A program made the translations under genes and the position numbers. From NCBI GenBank assembly GCA_964353355.1, contig CAYGVT010000012.1:1-47735 (forward strand): a DNA stretch of 47,735 bases, given 5' to 3'. The notes under the pieces were generated by a model. It was given only the letters and a program-made list of their open reading frames with translations. It ran no database searches and was not told the DNA's origin. This document shows positions 1-7,910 of the stretch, piece after piece. How positions within the stretch are numbered: the stretch's first letter is position 1; each line of letters begins with the position of its first letter. The stretch comes from CAYGVT01 sp964353355. Its GTDB lineage: Archaea; Thermoplasmatota; DTKX01; GCA-020343715.

Positions 1-50
1 ATGTTCCGGAGGGTGAGCTCGGAGGCGGTCTTCATGGGTTTGTGCTTCAT
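1..50 (-). CDS. N-terminus of an unknown gene, cut by the left edge
   Basis: A minus-strand ATG at 48-50 opens a frame beginning MKHKPMKTASELTLRN that runs out of the window. It is supported less by the 16 visible codons than by what precedes it: a TATA-like element at 77-86 lies about 30 nt upstream, which would give a leaderless or very short-leader transcript, and a perfect 16-bp palindrome sits between the two. An ATG at 33-35 in the same frame is an alternative start. The product cannot be named from 16 residues. An operator at this position would suit an autoregulated gene, but that is inference. Confidence 0.4.
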   Translation of the reverse strand, partial: MKHKPMKTASELTLRN

Positions 51-86
51 GGGATATCCATAGGATATCCTATGTAGATAAATCTT
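48..86 (-). promoter_or_regulatory. Promoter with 16-bp palindromic operator
   Basis: CATAGGATATCCTATG at 59-74 is a perfect palindrome. It overlaps a second copy of the half-site (48-59), so that 48-59 and 63-74 also form an 11-of-12 inverted repeat around GGATATCC. A TATA-like element, read on the minus strand as GATTTATC, is at 77-86. The palindrome lies between the TATA element and the predicted start at 50, the usual place for an archaeal repressor site. Confidence 0.45.
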
Positions 87-296
87 TCGGTCTGAATTCC
101 GAATGTGGAACCAGGATGCTTCAGACGGCTGACCATTTACCACGGGACGAGGGGGGCGTGCGCGAGCGATGAGGCTCCCGCGGGCCCAAAAGGGCTCCAG
201 GCCGATTGCCAGGATGGCCGACCGGCCCCGAGCCAGTGCCCCTGACCGGCATCCTTTTCTCCTCGGTCGTGCAACGAGGCATCGGTCCCGTGACCC

Positions 297-578
297 ATGG
301 ACGGTGACACCATCCCTGCACGGCTCCGGCTGTTCAGAGACGACGGGCGCGCCCACCCCCGCGGCCTGGGCGTCGTCTACGAGCCTTGCCCCCTCGACGC
401 GGGGCGGACCGTGAGCGTGTGCCGGTCGTGCCGCGGCGAGATGGTGACCGACGCGGCCTCGCGCACGACCTACTGCCCGAGGTGCACACTACCGCCCCCA
501 CCGGAGCTCGACGACGATGCCATCGAGTGGGAGCCCGGCCAGCTGGAGGCCGTGGCCTGGTGGCTGCGCGACCGGTGA
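297..578 (+). CDS. Small zinc-ribbon protein
   Basis: A 93-residue frame with strong G/C preference at third codon positions, as in neighbouring genes. The middle holds CRSC, 14 residues, then CPRC, a four-cysteine zinc ribbon; no membrane segment is visible. The same C-x2-C-x14-C-x2-C spacing occurs twice at the end of the membrane protein at 1025-1882. Both proteins are followed immediately by a minus-strand copy of the aminotransferase 3' end, so this gene may be the diverged or cut-down partner of that protein from one tandem duplication. No clear ribosome-binding site is seen before the ATG, so the start is uncertain. Function unknown. Confidence 0.5.
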   Translation: MDGDTIPARLRLFRDDGRAHPRGLGVVYEPCPLDAGRTVSVCRSCRGEMVTDAASRTTYCPRCTLPPPPELDDDAIEWEPGQLEAVAWWLRDR

Positions 579-591
579 GCTGCGGTCGCGC

Positions 592-951
592 CTACTTCTT
601 TGCGGCCTTGATGGACGCGTCGAGGATGTCCAGCCCCGCGTCGAGCTGTCGCTTGGTGATGACCAGCGGCGGGATGTAGCGCATGCCGCTCTTGCCGCAC
701 GGCAGCATTATGAGCCCGCGCTTGTGGGCCTCGACGGTGAGGGCGTCGCGGAACTTCTTGTGGATCTCCTTCGTGCGCCGGTCCTTGACGAACTCGGTCG
801 CCTGCATCAGCCCGAGGCCCCGAACGTCGCCGATCTCGTCGTGCCTCTCCTGGAGCTCCTCGAGCCGCCTGTGGAGGTGCCGGCCGAGCTTGGCCGCCTT
901 CGCCACCTGGCCCTCCTTCTCGATGATGGCGATGGCCACGAGGATGGTCGC
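592..951 (-). pseudogene. C-terminal fragment of class III aminotransferase (duplicate)
   Basis: This stretch matches the 3' end of the complete aminotransferase gene at 1887-3215 with a constant offset of 1295 nt and no indels. By hand count about 35 of 360 positions differ, roughly 90% identity. Similarity stops abruptly near 951, so the PLP-binding core, including the Schiff-base lysine, is absent. The fragment still has an open frame of 115 codons (592-939) and ends with the same conserved MRYIPPLVITK and lysine-rich tail. It cannot encode an active transaminase. It is best read as the scar of a tandem duplication; the open frame could be chance survival or a retained peptide. Confidence 0.85.
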
Positions 952-1024
952 TATCGTCGGAAAGAATTATCAGAAGCCTCGTCCCTGCACTATCTCAGGC
1001 CACGATGCAGAGGGGCTCGAGTTC

Positions 1025-1882
1025 ATGTCCAAGGGAGTGGCATTGGTCATTGTTACCGTATTGTTGGTCCTCCTCGTCCCGTTAGTCGCCTGTGCCGGTG
1101 CTACGTCCGCCAAGCCGACCACCACCGTCGTGGACATCCCCGTGGGCTCGATGAAGCAGTGGTGGTTCGACCTCCAATCCATTGATACGCTGAAGTACGA
1201 TGTGACGGTACTCTACGGAGCCCTGGTCGATGTCCTCTTCGCGTCATACATCGCATTGCCAATGGTCCTCGAGGTGGAGGGCGAGCCGCATTATGGCGTT
1301 CATGACTATAGTGGCCAGCTGGGCGGCTTCGAAGGCAGGATTTGCCTGGTCGTTGACAACTCGGATTCGATCGGGGGGAAGGCGACCGGCGCCGTCAGGG
1401 TCCAGGTCTCGTACGAACAGTCTTCTCCCGAACTCATACTATGGGCACTCGCCATCATGATTGTCATCATAATCGTGGTGGCGACCGCCACACGCCGACG
1501 GCTCCTGGCGCGGAAGGACAGGCTGCGCGCGAGAATGCCCATCGAGGTCGTCACCCTCGAGGTGCCCGAGGATGAATCGTCCTCGGCATCAGCCCGGGAG
1601 CCCGACAGGTTCGCAGCGAGGTACTGCGATTCGTGCGGCAGGATGATGCATCCCAACCCCGCCACGGGGGATTACAGTTGCGACGAATGCGGCCACCCGG
1701 CAGGCGCTCCCGGGCAGGCCAGCGGGACCCCCGCTGGTGGAAATGGCGCCATGGACGGGGTCGAACGCTTCGAGGTGCGTGACGAGGCCTGCGGCCGCTG
1801 CAGGACCAAGCTTCTCTATGACCGAGAGCTCGAGAGGCTCTACTGCCCCACTTGCATGAGCTCGCCACCGCGGGTGCCCTGA
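1025..1882 (+). CDS. Membrane-anchored protein with two C-terminal zinc ribbons
   Basis: About 285 residues. The start chosen is the ATG at 1025, immediately before a hydrophobic signal or anchor segment (residues about 5-22); the frame is open further upstream, but that part overlaps the aminotransferase fragment and has no protein-like character. An ectodomain of about 110 residues follows, then a transmembrane helix near residues 138-158, a basic stretch, and two zinc ribbons, CDSC-x14-CDEC and CGRC-x14-CPTC. The likely topology is exposed N-terminal domain and cytoplasmic zinc ribbons. The stop codon lies 4 nt from the stop of the convergent aminotransferase. No family recognised; a sensor or envelope role is a guess. 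Confidence 0.7.
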   Translation: MSKGVALVIVTVLLVLLVPLVACAGATSAKPTTTVVDIPVGSMKQWWFDLQSIDTLKYDVTVLYGALVDVLFASYIALPMVLEVEGEPHYGVHDYSGQLGGFEGRICLVVDNSDSIGGKATGAVRVQVSYEQSSPELILWALAIMIVIIIVVATATRRRLLARKDRLRARMPIEVVTLEVPEDESSSASAREPDRFAARYCDSCGRMMHPNPATGDYSCDECGHPAGAPGQASGTPAGGNGAMDGVERFEVRDEACGRCRTKLLYDRELERLYCPTCMSSPPRVP

Positions 1883-1886
1883 CGGC

Positions 1887-3215
1887 CTACTTCTTCACGG
1901 CCTTGATGGACGCCTCGAGGATGTCGATGCCCGCGTCGAGCTGCTGCTTGGTGATGACCAGCGGCGGGATGTAGCGCATGCCGCTCTTGCCGCAGGGCAG
2001 CATGATGAGCCCGCGCTTGTAGGCCTCGACGGTGAGGTCGTCGCGGAAGGTCTTGTGTATCTCCTTCGTGCGCCGGTCCTTGACGAACTCGGTCGCCTGC
2101 ATCAGGCCCAGGCCCCGCACGTCGCCGATCTCGTCGTGCTCCTCCTGGAGCTCCTCGAGCCGCTTGTGCAGGTGCTTGCCGAGCTTGGCGGACTTCGCGA
2201 CCAGGCCCTCCTTCTCGATGACGTCGATGGTCGCGAGCGTGGCCGCGGAGGCGAGCAGGTTGCCGCCGTAGGTGTTCGAGTGCGCGCCCTGCACGCCGAA
2301 GTCGAGCTCGGCGCGGAAGACGATGGCCCCGATGGGGACGCCCGAGCCCATGCCCTTCGCGAGGCACATCACGTCGGGCTCGACGCCCGCGTGCTCGATG
2401 GCGAAGAACTTGCCAGTGCGGCCGAAGCCGGCCTGGACCTCGTCGTCGACGAGCAGGATGCCGTGCCGCTTGGTGATGTCGCGCATCACCTGGTGCCACT
2501 TCATGGGCGGCACGATGTAGCCGCCCTCGCCCTGGACGGGCTCGACGAACATGGCCGCGACCTCCTGGGGGGGCAGGAAGCTCGTGAAGTAGAGCTCCTC
2601 CAGGATGTGGGCGCACCACACGTCGCACGAGGGGTACTCCATCTTGTAGGGGCACCGGTAGCAGTAGGCGAACGGGAGGTGGGTGACCCCGGGCATCATG
2701 GGGAAGAACCGGTCCTTGTGCACGGGCTTGGAGGCGGTGATGGACACCGCGCCCATCGTGCGGCCGTGGAAGGCGCCGATGAAGCCGATGAACTGCTTGC
2801 GCTGGGTCGTCCACCGCGCGAGCTTGATCGCCGCCTCGACGGATTCGGCGCCCGAGTTGGTGTAGAAGACCTTCTTGGGGTACTTGCCGGGGGTGACCTC
2901 GCAGAGCCTCTCGGCCAGGTCGGCCTGGATGGCGTAGTAGAAGTCGGTGCCGGCGAAGTGGAAGAGCCGCTCGGCCTGGTCCTGGACGGCCTTGACCACC
3001 GCGGGGTGGCAGTGCCCGGTGTTCGTGACCCCGATGCCGCTCGTGAAGTCCAGATAGCGGTTGCCGTCGACGTCCCAGACGACGGCGCCCTGCGCTCTCT
3101 CGGCGACGATGGGCGACGTCTTCGTGGATGTCGCCAGGTACCTTCCGTCCTTCGCCACGACCTTCTTCGCCTTGGGGCCAGGCGGGGTAACTATCATCTT
3201 CGGCAGTTCGTTCAT
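1887..3215 (-). CDS. Class III PLP-dependent aminotransferase or amino acid racemase (GabT/ArgD-like)
   Basis: 442 residues, normal for the family. The phosphate-binding SGAESVEAAIK (about 121-131), the DDEVQAGFGRTG motif with PLP-contacting Asp258, and the Schiff-base lysine K287 in CLAKGMGSG are all present. A Cys-containing insertion, CYRCPYKMEYPSC at 185-197, resembles that of archaeal homologues annotated as 4-aminobutyrate aminotransferase; some Pyrococcus relatives are amino acid racemases, so the reaction cannot be fixed from sequence. The frame extends to 3380, but the ATG at 3213-3215 is preceded by GGAGGG at good spacing and a TATA-like element at 3256-3264. Its 3' third is duplicated at 592-951. 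Confidence 0.9.
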   Translation of the reverse strand: MNELPKMIVTPPGPKAKKVVAKDGRYLATSTKTSPIVAERAQGAVVWDVDGNRYLDFTSGIGVTNTGHCHPAVVKAVQDQAERLFHFAGTDFYYAIQADLAERLCEVTPGKYPKKVFYTNSGAESVEAAIKLARWTTQRKQFIGFIGAFHGRTMGAVSITASKPVHKDRFFPMMPGVTHLPFAYCYRCPYKMEYPSCDVWCAHILEELYFTSFLPPQEVAAMFVEPVQGEGGYIVPPMKWHQVMRDITKRHGILLVDDEVQAGFGRTGKFFAIEHAGVEPDVMCLAKGMGSGVPIGAIVFRAELDFGVQGAHSNTYGGNLLASAATLATIDVIEKEGLVAKSAKLGKHLHKRLEELQEEHDEIGDVRGLGLMQATEFVKDRRTKEIHKTFRDDLTVEAYKRGLIMLPCGKSGMRYIPPLVITKQQLDAGIDILEASIKAVKK

Positions 3216-3255
3216 CTGGGACCCTCCTTGGGGGGAGGGGGAATCAGGCTTCTCG

Positions 3256-3264
3256 TACATAAAG
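3256..3264 (-). promoter_or_regulatory. TATA element of the aminotransferase gene
   Basis: Read on the minus strand this is CTTTATGTA. It predicts transcription starting near 3234, giving a leader of about 20 nt that contains the GGAGGG ribosome-binding site. This supports 3215 rather than 3380 as the start. Confidence 0.45.
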
Positions 3265-3345
3265 CAATGGTCCGTTTTCAGGCGTCCTGAGGCACGCCTG
3301 GCCATTGCATCGCGCGATTCTCGTTCGATGTCCTCCGTCGCAAGG

Positions 3346-3353
3346 TTTATTAG
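3346..3353 (+). promoter_or_regulatory. TATA element of the thrombospondin-repeat gene
   Basis: TTTATTAG, centred about 33 nt before the ATG at 3383, predicts a leader of only a few nucleotides. No Shine-Dalgarno sequence precedes the ATG, consistent with near-leaderless translation. Confidence 0.4.
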
Positions 3354-3382
3354 CATCGGGCCAGCATCAATGACCGACACAG

Positions 3383-6355
3383 ATGCGCAGGCGCCAGCGG
3401 TTCCTCCTGTCAGCGGTCGTGGTCCTCCTGCTCGTAGCCGCGCCCCTCGTGGGCGCGTGGGTAGCCGAGGTCACGTACGAGCCGCCCCAGGCGCCCCGCG
3501 ACGTCGACGGGGACGGCCTCGACGACGCGTCGGAGGCGCCCACCACATCGCCCCACCTGCGCGACACGGACGGGGACGGCCTCGCCGACGGGGACGAGGT
3601 AGACTACTGGGCCCACAGGGCCCAGGAGACCGACCCGCCGGCGTGGATCGCGCGCCTCCACGGCCTCGACGACGCGGCGCTCGGCCGTGCCTTCCTGGAG
3701 CCCGACGGCGACCTGGACCTCGACGGCCTCACCAACGCGCGCGACCCGGACGCTGACGGCGACGGCCTCGGGGACGACGCCGAGCTGGCGCAGGGGACCG
3801 ACCCAGCCGACCCCGACACCGACCACGACGGCGTGCCCGACGGCGAGGACCCGCACCCGACGTCCACGGCCGATGCCGACCTGGACGGCATGCCCGACGA
3901 CTGGGAGGCCTTCTACGGGGTGAGCGACCCCGCGGCAGACGACGACCTCGACGGCGTCGAGAACGCGGACGAGCTCGCCGCCGGGACCTCCCCGAGGGAC
4001 CCGGCGATACCCTGGAGGGACGGCGTGCTCGGCCTGTGGACCTGGGGCGAGACCATCGATTCCATGGAGGACCTCGTGGGGCCCTTCAGGGAGTCCGACG
4101 GGACCCTGAACGCATCGCGCGCGCTGCTCACGGTGGGCCCCACGACGCCTGGAAGGTACTGGCGCGCCATGGCCCTGGACGTGATGGACGGCACGGGATG
4201 GCGCCTCGGCCACTCCCCGACCCCCCCACCCCCAACATCAGGGGGCGGGGGCGGCGGGAGCAACGGGGGCCTCGAGGGCTACTACGAGCCGTGGCCCGCC
4301 GGCGATGCGAGCTACACGTACAGCGTGCGCACCGCGGTCCCCGTCGCCGGGTTCCTCCCCATACCCCCCTTCACGGTGGCGGTGTCGGGGCTGCAGGCGA
4401 CGGGGCCGTACATGAGGGAGCTTGGCCTGACGATGATGCACCTGGGAGGCGGCCATGTGCAGGCCTACAGCGTGTCCGCCATCGTGCCGGGGTGCACGCT
4501 CGAGGACCTGCTCGGGGCCGACGTCACGCCCGGGATGGACGACTACACCGCGCTCCCGCCAATCACCTCATCGCTCCCGGCCGAGCTCGAGACCGCGCGC
4601 TCCCTGGGCCCGCTCGCCAGGCTGCTCGCGGCGCGGGAGTGGCTCTGGGAGAGCGCGCACCACACGACCGATGAGCGGCGCTGGTCGCTCTCGGCGCCGA
4701 TGCAGCTCGCCTCCGACGGCGAGGGCACCGCGCTCGACTTCGCGAGCGCGCTAGCCGTCCTGGGCCGCGCGCTCGGCGTGCCCACGCGCCTCGCTGTCGG
4801 CCTAGCCCCGGGCATCATCGTGGGCGACGTGCGGCTCGTCCGAGTCGGCGACCTGCACGCGTGGACCGAGGCCGCCATCGGGGGATACTGGGTGCCCGTC
4901 GAGGCCACCCCCGTGGGCGGCAGCGATGGGCTGGCCCTCGGCGTTGCGGGCGAGGACCCGACCGTCATCGGGGCGAGGCCCGGGGGCGGCGGCGACGTCG
5001 CCTCGGCCGAGATGGGCGCGAGCGGGGGCGGGACGACGGTGGGCGCGCGCGCCATCACCGTCCCCGGCGACGCGGACCTCGACCGTGACGGCGTGCCCGA
5101 CGCCACGGACCCCGACGACGACGGCGATGGCGTCGACGACGACGAGGAGTGCCTCAACGGCACAAACCCCGTCGACCCGGACACGGACCACGACGGGCTC
5201 GACGACGGCGAGGAGGGCGTGTGGAACGCGAGCGCCGTCAACGGCGACACGGACGGTGACGGCCTGCCGGACGGCAAGGAGGTCGCCATCGGCACGGACC
5301 CGCTCGACCGCGACACGGACGGCGCGGGCTCGTGCGACATCCAGGAGCTCGAGCACGGGACCGACCCGACCAACCCGGCCGACGACGTGACGGCCCTGGA
5401 CCTCGACTGCGACGGGCTCACCGACCAGCAGGAGCAGGCGGCGGGCACCGACCCGGCCAAGTGGGACACCGACGACGACGGGCTCACCGACGGCGAGGAG
5501 CTGGCCCTTGGCACCGACCCCCTGCGGATGGACACCGACAGCGACGGCGTGCGGGACGCGGACGAGCTCCTAAGGCACACGGACCCGCGCGTAGCAGACA
5601 CCGACGGCGATGGACTGACCGATGGCCGCGAGACGATGAACGGCACGGTCTGGCGATACCTCTCGGACCCGCTGCTCGCGGACACGGACGGGGACTCGCT
5701 CAGCGACCTCGAGGAGCACGCGGCCTCCTCGTCCCCGGCCTCGTTCGACTCCGACATGGACGGCCTTGACGACCGGAGGGAGCGGGAGGAGGGGACGGAC
5801 CCCCAGCTGACGGACACGGACGGGGACGGCATGGACGACTACCAGGAGGTCGCCGTCCGCGACCACCAGGACGAGGTCCGGTCCGCGCAGGATGGGATGG
5901 TGCCCTACCTCATCATCGCCATCATCCTCACGGCCGCGCTCGCCTACCGCTACCGCCCCTTCGACCAGCGCCTTGCGCGCCGGGTGCTCGACACGCTGCT
6001 CGAGGTCGACGCGTGGCTCGCGGGCCTCAAGGACAGGCCCGACGACGATGTGAGGCGCGCCATCTACAGGGCCTACGAGGAGGTCTGCCGCGCGCTCGCG
6101 GACAAGGGGCTGCTGAGGAGCGAGGCCTGGACCGTGCGCGAGTTCGAGCAGGCAATCGCAGAGGCGCTGCCCAGCGTGCCCAAGGACCTCATCGACGAGC
6201 TCACGACGCTCTTCGAGGAGGCGCGGTACTCCGACCACGCCCTGCCGGCTGGCTACGTCGGCAGGGCGCGCACGTGCATCGCGGGCATCCGCGAGGCTCT
6301 CGAGAGGGAGCTCATCGCGCCCCCGGGGAGGCCGACCGCCCCCGTCAAGGCCTGA
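3383..6355 (+). CDS. Secreted calcium-repeat protein with degenerate transglutaminase domain and DUF4129-like tail
   Basis: 990 residues. A signal sequence (about 6-25) is followed by Asp-rich thrombospondin type 3 repeats of the DTDGDGL type (about 38-200), which bind calcium in known proteins. Residues about 395-515 resemble a transglutaminase-like core, ending ALGVPTRLAVG, then DLHAW with His492, then WVPVEATP. The usual Cys, three residues before FASA, is Ala450, and the usual Asp of DPT is Glu507, so thiol catalysis looks lost. More calcium repeats follow (about 560-835), then a membrane helix (about 839-857) and a cytoplasmic domain with AYEEVCRAL, REF and LFEEARYSD, matching the DUF4129 tail of TgpA-like proteins. 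It probably acts as a calcium-dependent envelope scaffold. The 3' neighbour is convergent. Confidence 0.85.
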   Translation: MRRRQRFLLSAVVVLLLVAAPLVGAWVAEVTYEPPQAPRDVDGDGLDDASEAPTTSPHLRDTDGDGLADGDEVDYWAHRAQETDPPAWIARLHGLDDAALGRAFLEPDGDLDLDGLTNARDPDADGDGLGDDAELAQGTDPADPDTDHDGVPDGEDPHPTSTADADLDGMPDDWEAFYGVSDPAADDDLDGVENADELAAGTSPRDPAIPWRDGVLGLWTWGETIDSMEDLVGPFRESDGTLNASRALLTVGPTTPGRYWRAMALDVMDGTGWRLGHSPTPPPPTSGGGGGGSNGGLEGYYEPWPAGDASYTYSVRTAVPVAGFLPIPPFTVAVSGLQATGPYMRELGLTMMHLGGGHVQAYSVSAIVPGCTLEDLLGADVTPGMDDYTALPPITSSLPAELETARSLGPLARLLAAREWLWESAHHTTDERRWSLSAPMQLASDGEGTALDFASALAVLGRALGVPTRLAVGLAPGIIVGDVRLVRVGDLHAWTEAAIGGYWVPVEATPVGGSDGLALGVAGEDPTVIGARPGGGGDVASAEMGASGGGTTVGARAITVPGDADLDRDGVPDATDPDDDGDGVDDDEECLNGTNPVDPDTDHDGLDDGEEGVWNASAVNGDTDGDGLPDGKEVAIGTDPLDRDTDGAGSCDIQELEHGTDPTNPADDVTALDLDCDGLTDQQEQAAGTDPAKWDTDDDGLTDGEELALGTDPLRMDTDSDGVRDADELLRHTDPRVADTDGDGLTDGRETMNGTVWRYLSDPLLADTDGDSLSDLEEHAASSSPASFDSDMDGLDDRREREEGTDPQLTDTDGDGMDDYQEVAVRDHQDEVRSAQDGMVPYLIIAIILTAALAYRYRPFDQRLARRVLDTLLEVDAWLAGLKDRPDDDVRRAIYRAYEEVCRALADKGLLRSEAWTVREFEQAIAEALPSVPKDLIDELTTLFEEARYSDHALPAGYVGRARTCIAGIREALERELIAPPGRPTAPVKA

Positions 6356-6368
6356 GGGGGGGAAGGGC

Positions 6369-7130
6369 CTACCCGCCGTTCTCCAGCGCCCTCGATATCC
6401 AGGCGAGCTTCGTCGCGGCCGCGCCGTGGCCCGGCTTGCGCGCGACCAGCACGAGGTACTGCGGCACGCGGTCGAAGAACGCCCAGTTCGTCCTGCCCGT
6501 CTTCTTGAGCCTCTCCGGCGGCCGTGGCTCCAGCACGGATTCGAGGACGAGCCCGGCCCTCGCGAGGGGGTTGATGTAGTCCGCGAGCGTGCGGTTGCGC
6601 GGGCCCCTGCCCTCGGGCGAGAAGTAGTCCCTGACGACGAGCTGGCGCGCGCCCCTCTCGCCCGTGATGGTGGTGGCGCTCCCGAGCACGGGGTGGGGCA
6701 GCGCGAGGACGAGAGCGCCGCCCGGGCGCATCGCCCGCTGCAGGTTGAGGAGGGCCTTGCCGAGGTCCTTGATGTCGAGCATCTCCTCGCCCCCGACGAC
6801 GAGGTCGAAGCTCTCGACGGGGATGTCGCTCTTGGCGTCAGGCGAGCCGATGACCAGGTCCGCGTGCAGCCCCTCCATCGCGAGCCGCTGGAAGCAGTCG
6901 TTGAGCACGCCCTCGGAATCGTTCATGATGGCGACCGACGCGCCCCGCTTGGCGAGCGCGGCCGCGCGCGCGCCCTCGCCACAGCACGCGTCGAGCGCTC
7001 GCACGCCCCGCAGGTCCTTGGGCAGCAGCGCCTCGAGGGCGGGGATGGCGACCAGCACCCGCGCGTCGGGCCCCGTCAGCTTTGCGGAGCCGTCGCGGCC
7101 CTCGACGTCCTCCCAGTACTCCTTGACCAT
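6369..7130 (-). CDS. Class I SAM-dependent methyltransferase
   Basis: 253 residues from the ATG at 7128-7130. The SAM-binding loop VRALDACCGEGARAAALAKRG and the post-motif RAMRPGGALVLALPHPV show a class I methyltransferase fold of the UbiE/SmtA type. The frame is open to 7196, but MVKEYWEDV is the usual N-terminal pattern of this family, so the inner start was chosen. No membrane segment is seen. Substrate unknown; a small molecule is more likely than RNA because no RNA-binding domain is present. It converges on the calcium-repeat gene with 13 nt between stops and lies downstream of the tRNA-Met gene. Confidence 0.8.
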   Translation of the reverse strand: MVKEYWEDVEGRDGSAKLTGPDARVLVAIPALEALLPKDLRGVRALDACCGEGARAAALAKRGASVAIMNDSEGVLNDCFQRLAMEGLHADLVIGSPDAKSDIPVESFDLVVGGEEMLDIKDLGKALLNLQRAMRPGGALVLALPHPVLGSATTITGERGARQLVVRDYFSPEGRGPRNRTLADYINPLARAGLVLESVLEPRPPERLKKTGRTNWAFFDRVPQYLVLVARKPGHGAAATKLAWISRALENGG

Positions 7131-7324
7131 GGTACGTGGTACCGGGTGGGGGGAGATATCCGTTTTGGGGTGATTTTCAAACGGTGATACCACCACCTAG
7201 CCAATGACGTGCTAAGAACGTTGGCCTTTCCGAAGTGAGACCTTTATCGGACGAGAGTATCTCATCAATGGTGAGCGGCCCAAGAATTCGCCTGTTCTGA
7301 TCATCGATGAGCAGAATACCCTGG

Positions 7325-7350
7325 AAAAAGCGATTCTCAAGAATCGCTTT
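7325..7350 (-). terminator. Hairpin terminator downstream of tRNA-Met
   Basis: AAAGCGATTCT (7327-7337) and its exact complement (7340-7350) form 11-bp arms with a 2-nt loop. On the minus strand the hairpin is followed directly by a run of five T. It lies about 73 nt beyond the tRNA 3' end on the same strand, so it would end the tRNA transcript. Confidence 0.5.
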
Positions 7351-7422
7351 AGCGAGGTGAGAGTGTACGTATCCGGCCTGAAGCATCATTCCAGATTCTA
7401 TAGGAACGCTCGACAGGGGCGA

Positions 7423-7544
7423 TGGTGCCGGGGGCGGGATTTGAACCCACGGCATACGGATGTCCCAGGGCGCGGAGGCTTCGTCGGGTGCGCGTCCGGC
7501 GCGCCCTATGAGTCCGTCGCTCCGCCAGGCTGAGCCACCCCGGC
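7423..7544 (-). tRNA. tRNA-Met (CAT), with 45-nt intron
   Basis: The 5' acceptor strand GCCGGGG (7544-7538) pairs with CCCCGGC (7433-7427), followed by discriminator A and an encoded CCA (7425-7423). The D arm GCTC/GAGC, anticodon stem ACGGA/TCCGT, T arm GTGGG/CCCGC and T loop TTCAAAT all form. The anticodon CAT is at 7508-7510. The 3' half of the anticodon stem is displaced by an intron at 7462-7506, exactly between positions 37 and 38, the canonical archaeal site. The intron ends GGGCGCG and CGCGCCC can pair as the inner helix of a splicing motif. GGCTCAGCCTGG in the D region fits elongator Met; an Ile tRNA read by modified CAU cannot be excluded. Confidence 0.93.
7462..7506 (-). other. tRNA-Met intron (37/38)
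   Basis: A 45-nt insert splits the anticodon loop after CTCATA and before A38. Its terminal 7-nt sequences GGGCGCG and CGCGCCC are complementary, as expected for a bulge-helix-bulge substrate of the archaeal splicing endonuclease. Confidence 0.85.
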
Positions 7545-7910
7545 AGGTGCGGTAGGGGGGATGCCAGCCGGTCTATTTGAGACTTTGGGCAGATCGGATT
7601 CTGGCCTCGGAACCCATGCAAACAGGAGGCGCATCGCGCGCTCGCCTTGGCCCCGATGTCGCCATGGTCAATGAGACGCCACGGACCATCGGATCCATGG
7701 TACCGTGGCTTGATGATGAAGGGTCATGCCTTTCTGACATCGTGATGCTGGAATAGTCATACTATTCTGACATCATGATGTCGGTTTAGTGAGCTTTTCA
7801 TATAATGTGCCTTCGGTCGAAGAAAATGCCTTTCGCTCTCCCTCATCGAGAGAGGTTGTCTTATTCGATGTGGATTGCCTAAGGGCTCCGGCAAGCACGA
7901 CATACCTCTG
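7545..7910. other. Intergenic region between tRNA-Met and ksgA
   Basis: About 366 nt with no convincing coding frame and visibly lower GC than its flanks. It holds the palindrome pair at 7736-7782 and a TATA-like CATATAATG near 7799-7807. The promoter of the tRNA should lie in its left part. Confidence 0.6.
7732..7782. promoter_or_regulatory. Paired palindromic sites, 33 bp apart
   Basis: TTCTGACATCRTGATG occurs twice in direct orientation, at 7732-7747 and 7765-7780. The second contains the perfect 14-bp palindrome GACATCATGATGTC (7769-7782); the first is an imperfect version. A spacing of 33 bp is about three helical turns, so two dimers would bind one face. The regulated gene is unclear, as the nearest start is the tRNA-Met gene about 190 bp away. 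Confidence 0.4.

Noticed and set aside
592..939. The aminotransferase tail as a functional small protein gene
   Set aside because: It lacks the whole catalytic core, has no start signal, and matches the neighbouring gene so closely that a partial duplicate is the simpler reading.
2055..3290. Long plus-strand frame opposite the aminotransferase
   Set aside because: Shadow of the real minus-strand gene, with no family features.
7177..7389. A 70-codon minus-strand frame (MLQAGYVHSHLAKAIL...) between tRNA-Met and the methyltransferase
   Set aside because: It contains the perfect 24-nt hairpin followed by T residues, has no ribosome-binding site or recognisable family, and its long form runs into the tRNA gene. 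It could be a remnant, but I cannot support it as a gene.
7462..7506. The long insert as the variable arm of tRNA-Leu or tRNA-Ser
   Set aside because: The insert lies inside the anticodon loop, not between the anticodon and T arms. Removing it restores a normal 5-bp anticodon stem with a CAT anticodon.
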